Source: Candidatus Gerdarchaeota archaeon (GTDB lineage: Archaea; Asgardarchaeota; Heimdallarchaeia; JABLTI01). From it: a DNA stretch of 20,177 bases. Numbering within the stretch: position 1 is the first letter of the stretch; each line of letters starts with the position of its first letter. The position numbers and the translations under genes were made by a program. The stretch lies in contig JAEORM010000166.1 in the NCBI GenBank assembly GCA_016840905.1, positions 1 through 20,177 of the forward strand. The letters run 5' to 3'. The notes below the pieces were generated by a model. That model worked only from the letters and a program-made list of their open reading frames with translations. It was not told the DNA's origin and ran no database searches. Positions 1 to 7,597 of the stretch are shown here, piece after piece.

Positions 1-1072
1 GCTGTTCCAAGTTTTCCAAACCTTTTATCTCTTTAATTTGATTATTTTCTAGTTTAATTTCTTTAAGCAAATTTAAATTATTTAGACCTGTAACTTCAAT
101 GATGGAATTATTAGAAAAAGATAATTTTTGAAGTTGCGTCAATTTATCCAATCCCATAATTTCTGTGAGATTATTGTTTTCGGCAAACAGTTCTTGGAGA
201 GAATTTAAATTCTCCAATCCTTTTATCTCTTTGATTTTATTTTTACTAATATCAAGATATTGAAGTTCAGTCAAGTTATCCAAATCAGTAATTTCTGTTA
301 TTTGATTAGATTGAATTGCTAGACGTTTGAGATGAATGGCTTTATTTAGACCTTTTAAATTAACAATTTGATTCTCCCAAAGATATAGTATTTGAAGTTC
401 TTTCAGATTTTCTAATCCTTCAATCCTCTTTAATTGGTTTTCTGAAAGGTAAAGTTCTTCAAGATTTTTTAAATTATCAAGACCAGAAATTTTGGTGATT
501 TTATTATCATAAAGAGAAAGTGATTTAAGTAACTTAGCATTTTCTAATCCTTTAATTTCTTTTATGTTGTTCTCTGCAAGCATTAGTTTTTGTAGTTGTG
601 TCAAGCACTCTAAGCCTTTGATTTCACTGATATTGTTAGTATAGAGAGCAAGAGTTTTGAGCTCTGTAAGGTTCTCTAAATTCTTAATCTCAGTGATTTG
701 ATTTACGTTTAACCAAAGATCTTGCAGGTTATGCAAGTTTTCTAGGTTTTTAATTTCTGTTATTTTATTACTTCTAAGACTGAGATAATTTAGTTTGTTT
801 AAGTTCTCAAGACCTTTTATTTCTGTTATTTTATTTTCAGAAAGAACAAGTTTTTTAATTTCTGTTAATTTTTCCAAATCAGGTATTTCTGTAATATTTT
901 TTATTCCACAGTTAGTTAATCCAAGTTCGATGATTTCTCCGTTATTCTCCTTATATCCTAATGTTCTAGATTTAACTTCATCAACTTTAGGAATTTTTTT
1001 TCCATAAAGCTTCTCCAAATTTGCTATAAATTTTAAAACGTCCATTGTTTGCCTTTCCATATATTTATTCAT
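1..1072 (-). CDS. Leucine-rich-repeat protein, C-terminus cut by window edge
   Basis: The minus strand is open from an ATG at 1072 to the left edge, so only the N-terminal 357 residues are visible. After a short leader of about 50 residues come thirteen complete LRRs and the beginning of a fourteenth, all very close to 22 residues. They follow the pattern ITEIKGLENLxxLxxLxLxxN, which is the SDS22-like/bacterial internalin-like class that forms a curved solenoid for protein binding. No signal peptide or membrane segment is visible in this part, so it is probably cytosolic, but the C-terminus is unknown. In-frame ATGs at 1060 and 1045 are alternative starts. An in-frame TGA lies eight codons upstream of 1072. 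The partner is unknown. It is divergent from a second LRR gene. Recognition of the repeat family is certain; a specific function cannot be given. Confidence 0.9.
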   Translation of the reverse strand, partial: MNKYMERQTMDVLKFIANLEKLYGKKIPKVDEVKSRTLGYKENNGEIIELGLTNCGIKNITEIPDLEKLTEIKKLVLSENKITEIKGLENLNKLNYLSLRSNKITEIKNLENLHNLQDLWLNVNQITEIKNLENLTELKTLALYTNNISEIKGLECLTQLQKLMLAENNIKEIKGLENAKLLKSLSLYDNKITKISGLDNLKNLEELYLSENQLKRIEGLENLKELQILYLWENQIVNLKGLNKAIHLKRLAIQSNQITEITDLDNLTELQYLDISKNKIKEIKGLENLNSLQELFAENNNLTEIMGLDKLTQLQKLSFSNNSIIEVTGLNNLNLLKEIKLENNQIKEIKGLENLEQ

Positions 1073-1126
1073 AAACTCTTGATAATAATCATATCAGTAT
1101 TTACTTAAGTATTGTTGAGCTCAGAA

Positions 1127-1134
1127 CATATAAA
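1127..1134 (-). promoter_or_regulatory. Candidate TATA box for the left LRR gene
   Basis: On the minus strand this reads TTTATATG, about 55 nt before the ATG at 1072. That would give a transcript starting near 1104 with a short untranslated leader. Assigned by motif and spacing only, in an AT-rich background. Confidence 0.3.
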
Positions 1135-1266
1135 TCCATGAGTTGTATTCAATTATTTAGACTTAGAAAATATATAATGGAGAAATTTGTTTTTATTAAT
1201 TTGGTTTAACTTATATTTTATATTGTATCGTTTATATGAGGTAAAAATTGTATTTGTTTCTTTTGC

Positions 1267-1294
1267 GCGAGTTCGAATCTCGCCTTATGTTCCA
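1267..1294 (+). pseudogene. tRNA 3' end remnant (T-arm, acceptor strand, CCA)
   Basis: Bases 1267-1271 GCGAG and 1279-1283 CTCGC form a perfect 5-bp stem around the canonical T-loop TTCGAAT. Seven acceptor-strand bases (1284-1290), one discriminator base and CCA (1292-1294) follow at exactly the right spacing for a mature tRNA 3' end. No matching D-arm, anticodon arm or full 5' acceptor (ACATAAG) is found upstream. The nearest partial complement, ATATGAG at 1234-1240, leaves only 26 nt for the rest. It therefore looks like a fragment, of the kind left at an integration (att) site in a tRNA gene, or a 3' half of a split tRNA. Chance cannot be excluded. Confidence 0.45.
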
Positions 1295-1334
1295 ATTTCT
1301 CATTTTATTATATTTTATGCTCTACTTTTCGTTG

Positions 1335-1359
1335 TTTCCTCCAAAGGAAAGTTTATAAG
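1335..1359 (+). promoter_or_regulatory. Inverted repeat next to TATA-like box for zinc ribbon-LRR gene
   Basis: TTTCCT (1335-1340) and AGGAAA (1345-1350) are perfect inverted repeats with a 4-nt spacer. They abut TTTATAAG (1352-1359), a good archaeal TATA-like box that would place the transcript start near 1382, about 40 nt before the ATG at 1421. The palindrome sits where a regulator or TFB contact would be. Motif and position evidence only. Confidence 0.35.
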
Positions 1360-1420
1360 AAATTTTTACCTTTTTCCTTTGTATATTGATTCTTAAAAAA
1401 GAGTTGATGTCTTAGTGTCA

Positions 1421-2617
1421 ATGATTAAAAAATGTGAGCGTTGTGGGATTCAAAACAACGAATATGTAAGAATTACTGCAACATGTAAAAAGTGCGGAAA
1501 ATCTTATTTGCTCTGCACAACATGCAAATTATCTTGGAAATCTCAAAAATGCCCTTCATGTGATGCATGGATTGGCAGTGGTACTTGGGATTTTTTGGAT
1601 ATGAAAGGCAGTGGAACTGTAACTGATGATATGTCTAGTTATCTAGAAGCTTTCAGCGCAAGTAATGATTATATTAAATTATGGAATGAAAGTGCTGATA
1701 AAAGAAAAGAAGAACAAGCTAAAGATGGTGATTCTAAACATCGTGGTATAGATTTAACAGCTAATGAAGTTTCCTTCTTAAGAAATCTAGAAAATGTGAT
1801 ATATGAACCTATTTTCACGGTTGGTGATGATCGTAGTAATTATGTCATTATAGAAGATGGTCATGTGACCACTTTACGATTACGAAACAGTCATTTAACT
1901 GATAATTTTCCTGAGGATATTAATGCTTTAACTAAACTACAGGAATTGCGTATTGAACGCACAGATAAAAATGCTCCAACCTTGAAGAAATTACCAGAAA
2001 CAATTGTTGATTGTAAAGAATTGGAATCAGTTGTCATAAGGGGTCAATCTCACACTATTAATATTGGTGTATTAAAGAATCTCCCTAATTTGAAGAACCT
2101 TAGTATCCATAACAATTATCGTGAATATGAAAAAGGTACTATTGAAGAAATATTTGATATTTCAACTTTAGAAGAACTTAATCTACGGCAATGTATTGTC
2201 TCCCTTCAAACACTTGAAGGCGTTGGAAAATTAGCTAAATTACGAAAATTAAACTTGGCTTGGGTGAAAGAGCCTAATGGTGCTCTTTGCAGTTTACCAA
2301 ATTCCTTGCAGAATTGTAAGGACCTCGAAGAACTTGATGTTTATGGAACAAACATTGGTTATACCTATCCTGGACAACCTTGGCCTGATTGGATTACTAG
2401 TCTTCCAAAATTAAAATTAGTTCATAATCAACATCGCCAATTATTGAATAAAGCTGGACCATTGATTACCTTATTGTATGAAAAATATCCTGTTATCTAT
2501 GAGGTTCCTGATGTTACTCCTGAAATGCGACGTGACTATAGCCAATCTGATTGGGATAGGTGGTACGATAAATACAAATCCGAAGAACTTAAAGCAGGAT
2601 GGACTGGTATAGAATAA
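1421..2617 (+). CDS. Zinc ribbon / LRR protein
   Basis: A 398-residue protein of unknown specific role. The N-terminal 50 residues hold four CxxC pairs (Cys 5/8, 22/25, 32/35, 44/47), enough for two zinc sites, possibly interleaved like RING/FYVE or rubredoxin-knuckle modules. After a linker of about 70 residues there are irregular LRRs (about residues 130-330, for example LTKLQELRIE, LPNLKNLSIHNN, LEELNLRQC). These are longer and less regular than in the divergent LRR neighbour. The C-terminus is Trp/Tyr-rich and charged. No signal peptide or membrane segment is visible. An ATG at 1421 was preferred over a GTG six bases upstream. LRRs mediate protein binding in known families; a zinc ribbon plus LRR suggests an adaptor or, if the zinc module is RING-like, a ubiquitin-type ligase, but the latter is speculation. 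Confidence 0.88.
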   Translation: MIKKCERCGIQNNEYVRITATCKKCGKSYLLCTTCKLSWKSQKCPSCDAWIGSGTWDFLDMKGSGTVTDDMSSYLEAFSASNDYIKLWNESADKRKEEQAKDGDSKHRGIDLTANEVSFLRNLENVIYEPIFTVGDDRSNYVIIEDGHVTTLRLRNSHLTDNFPEDINALTKLQELRIERTDKNAPTLKKLPETIVDCKELESVVIRGQSHTINIGVLKNLPNLKNLSIHNNYREYEKGTIEEIFDISTLEELNLRQCIVSLQTLEGVGKLAKLRKLNLAWVKEPNGALCSLPNSLQNCKDLEELDVYGTNIGYTYPGQPWPDWITSLPKLKLVHNQHRQLLNKAGPLITLLYEKYPVIYEVPDVTPEMRRDYSQSDWDRWYDKYKSEELKAGWTGIE

Positions 2618-2774
2618 TTCTTGTATTCATACCTCTTTTCTTTTTTTCATTCAATATTTTTTCATATAATTTTTCATTTTTTTAATCTTGTTTTTAATAT
2701 TCCAGTCGAATTTAGAGAACATTAGAAAACCCTTATTTCTTACTTTTTTTATTATTGAATTATCTAATTGAATT

Positions 2775-2782
2775 GGATGTGA
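2775..2782 (+). promoter_or_regulatory. Ribosome-binding site deciding the pncC start
   Basis: GGATGTGA matches the Shine-Dalgarno GGAGGTGA at seven of eight positions and lies 5 nt before the GTG at 2788. It supports that start over the TTG at 2755 or the GTG at 2779, which overlaps it. Confidence 0.5.
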
Positions 2783-2787
2783 AATAT

Positions 2788-3285
2788 GTGACCACCTTAG
2801 CTGAAGTTACTGAGTTAGCTGAAAAATTACTTGATGAACTTTCAACACGAAATTTTACCCTCGCTATTGCTGAAAGTTGTACTGGGGGATTAGCTTCCTC
2901 TCTTATAACTGATTTTGATGGCGCTTCTGATGTGCTCCTTTACAGTGTTGTAGCTTATTCAACAGAAGCTAAAGAGGAATTTCTAGGAATCCCATCCCAC
3001 ATTATTCATAACCACGGAACTGTTTCTCTCGAGTGTGCTAAAGTAATGGCTGAAGGTGTAACAGTATATGATGCTGATATTGGTTTAGCAACTACCGGAG
3101 TAATAGGTGAATCAATAGAACAAAAGCTTAAAGGTACAGTTTTTATTGCCGTAGCAATTACTGGCCAAGAAACTTTTGCTCGTGAATTAACCCTTAATCC
3201 CAAGAAATCAAGATACGAATTAAAATTAGAAATAATAGAACAGCTATTCAAAGATTTGTTAGCTGTTATTGAAGATCTATACTGA
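2788..3285 (+). CDS. pncC: Nicotinamide-nucleotide amidohydrolase (CinA C-terminal domain)
   Basis: A stand-alone CinA C-terminal domain of 165 residues, the usual size for PncC/YgaD. Family members hydrolyse nicotinamide mononucleotide to nicotinate mononucleotide plus ammonia, recycling pyridine nucleotides in the cytosol. The hallmark AESCTGG is present, with the catalytic serine at residue 30, and the conserved lysine is at residue 62 in YSTEAKEEFLG. One difference is visible: the usual TGIAGPGGG-type loop is replaced by TGVIGESIEQKL and is about two residues shorter, which may alter substrate preference. The gene starts with GTG after a good ribosome-binding site; upstream is a T-rich region without a clear gene. 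It converges on the RibK gene with only 12 nt between stops. Family assignment is secure; activity on NMN is inferred. Confidence 0.88.
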   Translation: MTTLAEVTELAEKLLDELSTRNFTLAIAESCTGGLASSLITDFDGASDVLLYSVVAYSTEAKEEFLGIPSHIIHNHGTVSLECAKVMAEGVTVYDADIGLATTGVIGESIEQKLKGTVFIAVAITGQETFARELTLNPKKSRYELKLEIIEQLFKDLLAVIEDLY

Positions 3286-3297
3286 TTTCGTATTATA

Positions 3298-4038
3298 TTA
3301 TTGAAGAAGAACATCTATCTTGATACTTGTTCTATCTCTCAATGGTTTGCCATTTTCAGCTAAAGTTTCGCGTATATTCACTGGGGCAATAGCTTCTAGG
3401 ATGTCTTTATTGTGGTGTGTTCTACTTGGTATTATTATTGCACCCATAGTACCATCACTAAATCGTGCTTTATAACACATTACATCACCAAATTGTCTGC
3501 CTTTTTTCATAAATCCACTTATAATATAAGGCTCAGATTGTCTTATTTGAGAGATCTTCTTTAAATCATCAAGATTCAAAATACGAAGATTCAAAGTTCC
3601 AGGATAAGGAACAAATCCTAATACCTCTCTAAATTGCTCAGTATATTCATCTTGGGATATGTACCATGCTCCTTCACCCAAACCACTCTCTATTTCTCCA
3701 TAAATCGTTGCAGATCGTGTTTGAGAATAGAGTGCTTTTGTAATCATAATGCTCAAATTTTCCAATAATTCTTTGCCTAATTTTGTTATTTGTACTGCTT
3801 GTCCTCGAGAAGTGCGTGTTCGTTCTATTAGATGGTTGTTTTCTAATTCCACAAGATATCTTGCTGCAGTTTGCTGTGAAACACCTAAGTATCTTCCCAG
3901 CTCACTACTAGTGATATCAATGGGATTATTTATAGCACCATAGATCCCTAGTTTCAACACTACTGCTAATTGTTTACTGTCAAAATCAACATCACTACCA
4001 AATAAAAATGTTTTATGAGCACTTTCTTTCTTAGGCAT
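3298..4038 (-). CDS. ribK: CTP-dependent riboflavin kinase with N-terminal winged helix
   Basis: A 246-residue protein with two parts. Residues 20-95 are a winged helix (ITSSELGRYLGVSQQTAARY and a wing), and residues 110-246 are the archaeal RibK barrel. The kinase signature is visible: GLGEGAWY (119-126), PGTLN (146-150), which in this family contacts flavin/metal, and the PSRTHHNKDILEAIAP block (204-219). The family converts riboflavin to FMN using CTP instead of ATP. The HTH-RibK fusion is known in several archaea and is thought to let the enzyme regulate flavin genes, although no operator is identified here. The start has a purine-rich ribosome-binding site (AAGAGG, 4051-4056). Flavin-using proteins occur elsewhere in the window (flavin reductase-like, FAD dehydrogenase) but not in its operon. 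Confidence 0.9.
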   Translation of the reverse strand: MPKKESAHKTFLFGSDVDFDSKQLAVVLKLGIYGAINNPIDITSSELGRYLGVSQQTAARYLVELENNHLIERTRTSRGQAVQITKLGKELLENLSIMITKALYSQTRSATIYGEIESGLGEGAWYISQDEYTEQFREVLGFVPYPGTLNLRILNLDDLKKISQIRQSEPYIISGFMKKGRQFGDVMCYKARFSDGTMGAIIIPSRTHHNKDILEAIAPVNIRETLAENGKPLRDRTSIKIDVLLQ

Positions 4039-4160
4039 AGTAGTTTACAACCTCTTTCTTTTTATATCTAGGAAATACTTGTTGATGCAATTTCTTTTCT
4101 TAAAAAACTATTTATTCTTACTCAAATATAATTATTGGTATATTTTAATGAGAACCTAAT

Positions 4161-4194
4161 AAAAAAAAGAAGATATGAAGGATCTAAAAGATCC
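4161..4194 (-). terminator. Hairpin plus T-run after the TrmB-like gene
   Basis: GGATCT (4180-4185) and AGATCC (4189-4194) form a perfect 6-bp stem with a 3-nt loop 15 nt after the stop codon. On the minus strand it is followed by a T-rich tract ending in eight T (complement of 4161-4168). It resembles an intrinsic terminator; in archaea the T-tract is the main signal. Confidence 0.5.
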
Positions 4195-4208
4195 GTTCAT
4201 TTATTATT

Positions 4209-6554
4209 TTACTTTAATTCGCGTGAAATTGAAAGTGCTTGTCTACCTAATGTTTCGCCTATTACTACATTCTTGAAACCATCAGATTGTGATAAAATAC
4301 CTACCCAATCTTTCTCGGTTTCATCTTTGAAAGCAATAAGCATTTCTTCTCCACCATCGATATCAAATGCTAGATATTCTGAATAACCAACCATATCTTG
4401 CATACCAATCTTTCGAATCTTGATACGTCCAAGAGCGTCAGATGCTTTTATTTCATCAATTATACCTTTATTGGCGACTTCATCGATTTTTGAAATAATA
4501 GTTACTTTCGCTTGTTGTTTAATTTTAGCAATAACTTTGGTTGGTATATCTGCTGGATCAGGTATGACCATTGTAACATTTGATTTTATTCTGGTTGTGA
4601 GAATTTCTTTAAGACGTTCAAAAATAGCATCTTTACTATAAAGAATAGCTGTTTCTATAAGTGGTCTTGGATGAACTTTAACAGCTTCTTGCAAGCTATC
4701 GTGATCTGATCTAAAGTCGCTAAGTAATTTGGCGATTTTCATTGCGTCTTGTGCAAATCTCTTATAATAATCGTCTAATCCACTTTTAACAGCAGTAATT
4801 TCCTTCCGGACAGTTGTTTCAACAATATTAGCTACATTGTTAATTGTTTCTATGGATTTTTCTTCATTGTTTTTAACACTTGTTTTAGCAAAACCTTGAG
4901 TTTCAGTTAAGACTGTTTTTGAAGTAGTGCTGATGGTATCTACACCAGTCGTTGTTTCAGAAGTAACCTTTTCCTTAGCTTTCTTTGTTTCAGCCATCAT
5001 TGTACCTTTTGTTTCACTAACCTTTTGTTTGGCTTCTTTAGTCAAAGTATCTGTTGATGTTTTGATATCTTGAGTTTGCTTGGTTGTAACATTTGTAGTT
5101 CCTGTGGTATTTCCAGTTGTTAGTGTTTCCAAATTCTCTGTAACTGTAGCTCTTGTTGTTTCGTATTCATCTTTTGTTGCTTGAGCTGTCTCATCCATAG
5201 TTGTATGCATTGAGGTTAAAGTCTCACTAACTCTGGTATTTATGTCAGTTACGTAGTTTGATTTCAATAAGGTCAAACTGGATTTCAATGTTTCAACCGT
5301 TGAACCAATTGTTTGTAACGCTTTAGTATTCTGTTCGGTTATCTTAGATATCATTATCGCTGTTCCATCTTCTACAGCTTTGTTATCTAAATCAACATTA
5401 GCAGAGATTTCCTCATTATGCTTTGCTATTAATTCACCTAGAGAAGTATTTGCTTCATCACATAATAAACTAATATCTTGTGCTGTTGTATCTTTAAGTT
5501 CATCAATTTGTTTTTTGAACTTATCAGCAATTTTCTCTAATTTTGAATTGAATTTATCATTAAACTCATTCAAGTCTTGAGCAAAATTTTCCTTTACTTT
5601 TTCAAAACTATCATCTATACCTGATTTAAATTGATTATTCAAATCAATACGATTCTTTTTAGCTTCTTCGGTAATAGACTTAACATTTTCTGTTTGAGTT
5701 TTTGTTGCTTCAGTTAAAGTAGTATTAAGATTTGTTACATTTCCATCAGACTGACTAACAAAAGAATCTAACCCAGTTAAAATATGGTCTCTTGTGCTTG
5801 TCAATCTTTCATTAGAATCCTCTTTAAGAGTAGAAACCAATTCATCGGTTTTATCGTTAATTTCATCCTTAGCTGTTTCTAATGCAGTCTTCCCATCAGC
5901 TAAAAATCCATCGTTTTTAGCTTTAATATCAGCACTTAATTTTTGTAAGGATGCTTCAGTTTTTGATTTTAGATTATTAGCAAAAGCATCCAATTTTTCA
6001 TGTGAAGATGTTTCAAAAGTATCTGCTGTGGTGGTTTGATTTTTTAGAAAAGTACTTGTGCTTGTTGTAATAGTTTTCTTTGTAGCATCTGTGGTTGTAA
6101 TAATGGTGTTAGTAGCTTCGGCAATCTTCTGATCGATATTTTTACGATTTTGTTCGCTATTTGCAGTAACAGCATCTGTTCCATTCTTTTTCTCTGTTCT
6201 TATATGCTGCTCTGTATCTTTCATTACCTGCTCAAGATGAGCTAATTGTTTTGCTACATAATCTTTCAATTCAATGACTAATTTGTCAATGTTTTTAGAA
6301 TCCTTTTCCGCTTCAGCTGCAATCTCTCTGAATGGATATAATCCTATAGCTTTGTCAACTAATCCTTCAATTTGATAGGCATAATTCCTTTCAAACAATT
6401 TTTGTAGGATTTCATTTACTTTAGGTATGCTCTTTACACCAGAGTATTTAGCTATCTCTCCAGCTGAAAGAGGGCCTAAAGCGAGTAAAGCAAGATAAAT
6501 TTTCTGTTCTTCTTCACTCAATCCAATTTTCACTAAAAATGGTAGTGTTGTCAT
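4209..6554 (-). CDS. TrmB-type regulator with giant coiled-coil insert
   Basis: A 781-residue protein. Residues 1-75 are a TrmB-type winged helix (LVKIGLSEEEQKIYLALL, then LSAGEIAKYSG and a recognition helix). Residues about 625-781 resemble the C-terminal effector part of TrmB proteins (RPLIETAILYSK onward, alternating strands and helices). In ordinary TrmB-family regulators, about 250-350 residues long, a short coiled coil joins the two. Here about 540 residues rich in Thr, Lys, Glu, Asn and Ala intervene, nearly without Pro or aromatics, and predicted to be long amphipathic helices similar in composition to MCP or SMC-like coiled coils. No membrane segment is visible. The start has a strong ribosome-binding site (GAGGGGT, 6565-6571) and two inverted repeats upstream. 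Transcriptional regulation is inferred from the HTH; the role of the long helix is unknown. Confidence 0.85.
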   Translation of the reverse strand: MTTLPFLVKIGLSEEEQKIYLALLALGPLSAGEIAKYSGVKSIPKVNEILQKLFERNYAYQIEGLVDKAIGLYPFREIAAEAEKDSKNIDKLVIELKDYVAKQLAHLEQVMKDTEQHIRTEKKNGTDAVTANSEQNRKNIDQKIAEATNTIITTTDATKKTITTSTSTFLKNQTTTADTFETSSHEKLDAFANNLKSKTEASLQKLSADIKAKNDGFLADGKTALETAKDEINDKTDELVSTLKEDSNERLTSTRDHILTGLDSFVSQSDGNVTNLNTTLTEATKTQTENVKSITEEAKKNRIDLNNQFKSGIDDSFEKVKENFAQDLNEFNDKFNSKLEKIADKFKKQIDELKDTTAQDISLLCDEANTSLGELIAKHNEEISANVDLDNKAVEDGTAIMISKITEQNTKALQTIGSTVETLKSSLTLLKSNYVTDINTRVSETLTSMHTTMDETAQATKDEYETTRATVTENLETLTTGNTTGTTNVTTKQTQDIKTSTDTLTKEAKQKVSETKGTMMAETKKAKEKVTSETTTGVDTISTTSKTVLTETQGFAKTSVKNNEEKSIETINNVANIVETTVRKEITAVKSGLDDYYKRFAQDAMKIAKLLSDFRSDHDSLQEAVKVHPRPLIETAILYSKDAIFERLKEILTTRIKSNVTMVIPDPADIPTKVIAKIKQQAKVTIISKIDEVANKGIIDEIKASDALGRIKIRKIGMQDMVGYSEYLAFDIDGGEEMLIAFKDETEKDWVGILSQSDGFKNVVIGETLGRQALSISRELK

Positions 6555-6564
6555 GATTTCTTTT

Positions 6565-6571
6565 ACCCCTC
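6565..6571 (-). promoter_or_regulatory. Strong ribosome-binding site of TrmB-like gene
   Basis: GAGGGGT on the minus strand, 10 nt before the ATG at 6554. It is one of the clearest Shine-Dalgarno sequences in the window and fixes the start. Confidence 0.6.
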
Positions 6572-6605
6572 ATATATTAGTTTACTATCTAGTTTTTCTA
6601 GTCAC

Positions 6606-6618
6606 TTGTATTATACAA
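6606..6618 (-). promoter_or_regulatory. Palindrome over likely TATA box of TrmB-like gene
   Basis: TTGTATTATACAA is a 13-bp palindrome (6-bp arms around one base). On the minus strand it contains TATAATA, suitably placed as a TATA box for a transcript starting near 6586, upstream of the ribosome-binding site. A protein bound here would compete with TBP. The operator role is inferred. Confidence 0.45.
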
Positions 6619-6626
6619 ATGGTAAA

Positions 6627-6651
6627 ATCAGATTGATATTGACAATCTGAT
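6627..6651. promoter_or_regulatory. 9-bp inverted repeat upstream of TrmB-like gene
   Basis: ATCAGATTG (6627-6635) and CAATCTGAT (6643-6651) are perfect inverted repeats separated by 7 nt, just upstream of the palindromic TATA region. The spacing suits a dimeric winged-helix regulator, making auto-regulation by the TrmB-like protein plausible. It could instead be a hairpin at the 3' end of the ABC ATPase transcript, but no T-run follows it. Confidence 0.5.
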
Positions 6652-6738
6652 ATTTCTAGTAACAGAAAAGAAACAAAGTATATTTTAATATTCTTCTACA
6701 GACATTTAAGTATAAGGTTTATGAGCACTAATTTTATT

Positions 6739-6764
6739 TTTAAAAAATTAAAAAAAAGAACGAA
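6739..6764 (-). terminator. T-rich 3' end after ABC ATPase gene
   Basis: Immediately after the stop the minus strand reads GTTC followed by long T-runs (complements of the A-runs at 6742-6759). A weak GAAC/GTTC pairing precedes them. This is typical of archaeal T-tract termination. Confidence 0.35.
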
Positions 6765-7511
6765 TTACAATGTTCCTTCTTCTATAGCTTTTATGTCTAA
6801 GAATGACTCTAGAATTCCTTCGTAAATTTTACCATCAATTATTGTAAATGGTTTACGTGCTTCTGCAGCAATACGATCTTCATGTGTAACAACAACTAGT
6901 GTTATACCTTCTTCTCTGTTGATTTGAAGTAAGTAGTCCATAATTTCACGTGAGGTATTACTGTCTAATTGACCTGTTGGTTCATCGAGTAAAATTACCT
7001 CTGGTTTGTTAGCTAATGCACGAGCAATAGCAATACGTTGCCTTTGGCCACCACTTAATTCCATTGGAAAATGGTTTCCTCTATCAGGCAAACCAATAAT
7101 TTCAAGAAGTTCTTGGACTCGCTTTTCCCTTTCTAGAGCTGGCGTGCCATTAATAATCATTGGTAAAGCAATATTTTCAGCTGCTGTAAGGATTTCAAGG
7201 AGGTTAAAAGCTTGAAAGACAAAACCAATTTTAGATCTACGTAACTCACGTATATTTTTACCACTCATAGCTGAAACTTTTTGTCCATTAAAGAAGATTT
7301 CACCAGAGGTTGGGGTATCAATGGTACCAATTAAATTTAAGAAAGTAGTTTTACCACTACCCGAAGGACCAACAATGGTTGCATATTCACCACGTTTTAT
7401 TGCAAAATCAATTCCATTAATTGCTTTAATGGTAGTTTCACCAAAAGGATATTCTTTTGTTAAACCTTTAGTTACAATAACATAGTCTTCATCAGATGAC
7501 AAGTATTTCAC
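6765..7511 (-). CDS. ABC transporter ATPase, LolD/MacB type, no adjacent permease
   Basis: A 248-residue ATP-binding subunit. Motifs are all intact: Walker A GPSGSGKT (48-55), Q-loop Gln100, signature LSGGQ (152-156), Walker B VILLDE (172-177) and switch His210. The order and spacing fit the MacB/LolD/FtsE class, which powers permeases with large extracytoplasmic domains that extrude peptides, lipoproteins or lipids without transporting them through a classical channel. No permease gene is next to it: the neighbours are a zinc ribbon-PspC gene upstream and the TrmB-like gene downstream. It may serve a permease encoded elsewhere. It starts with GTG, with no strong ribosome-binding site. The 86-nt gap to the PspC gene allows co-transcription with that envelope-stress-type protein. 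ATPase function is secure; the substrate is unknown. Confidence 0.92.
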   Translation of the reverse strand: MKYLSSDEDYVIVTKGLTKEYPFGETTIKAINGIDFAIKRGEYATIVGPSGSGKTTFLNLIGTIDTPTSGEIFFNGQKVSAMSGKNIRELRRSKIGFVFQAFNLLEILTAAENIALPMIINGTPALEREKRVQELLEIIGLPDRGNHFPMELSGGQRQRIAIARALANKPEVILLDEPTGQLDSNTSREIMDYLLQINREEGITLVVVTHEDRIAAEARKPFTIIDGKIYEGILESFLDIKAIEEGTL

Positions 7512-7597
7512 GTCCAGCTACGTTAAGACAAGTAATTTAGAATAAAAAGAGTTTCTAATAATCTTAATTTAAGCAAAAAAATTGATAGAACAAAATC

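Larger units (their letters stand above)
1073..1420. other. Intergenic region between divergent LRR genes
   Basis: This 348-nt stretch has no credible gene. It holds a TATA-like box for each flanking gene, a tRNA-like 3' end at 1267-1294 and a small inverted repeat at 1335-1350. A 69-codon plus-strand reading frame through it (1187-1396) is Phe/Leu/Tyr-rich, crosses the tRNA-like element and has no supporting feature, so it is not called. Confidence 0.6.

Noticed and set aside
795..1007. Plus-strand reading frame opposite the left LRR gene
   Set aside because: It is the antisense shadow of regular 66-bp LRR repeats; the minus strand is clearly coding.
1112..1128. GAGCTCAG as the D-arm of an intron-containing tRNA joined to the 3' end at 1267
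   Set aside because: The preceding bases do not pair with the acceptor strand CTTATGT, the D-loop lacks GG, and no anticodon stem can be drawn.
1187..1396. 69-codon plus-strand reading frame
   Set aside because: It is hydrophobic and low-complexity, crosses the tRNA-like element, and has no ribosome-binding site or family resemblance.
2755..2787. Upstream TTG start for PncC
   Set aside because: It lacks a ribosome-binding site; GTG 2788 has one and gives the usual family length.
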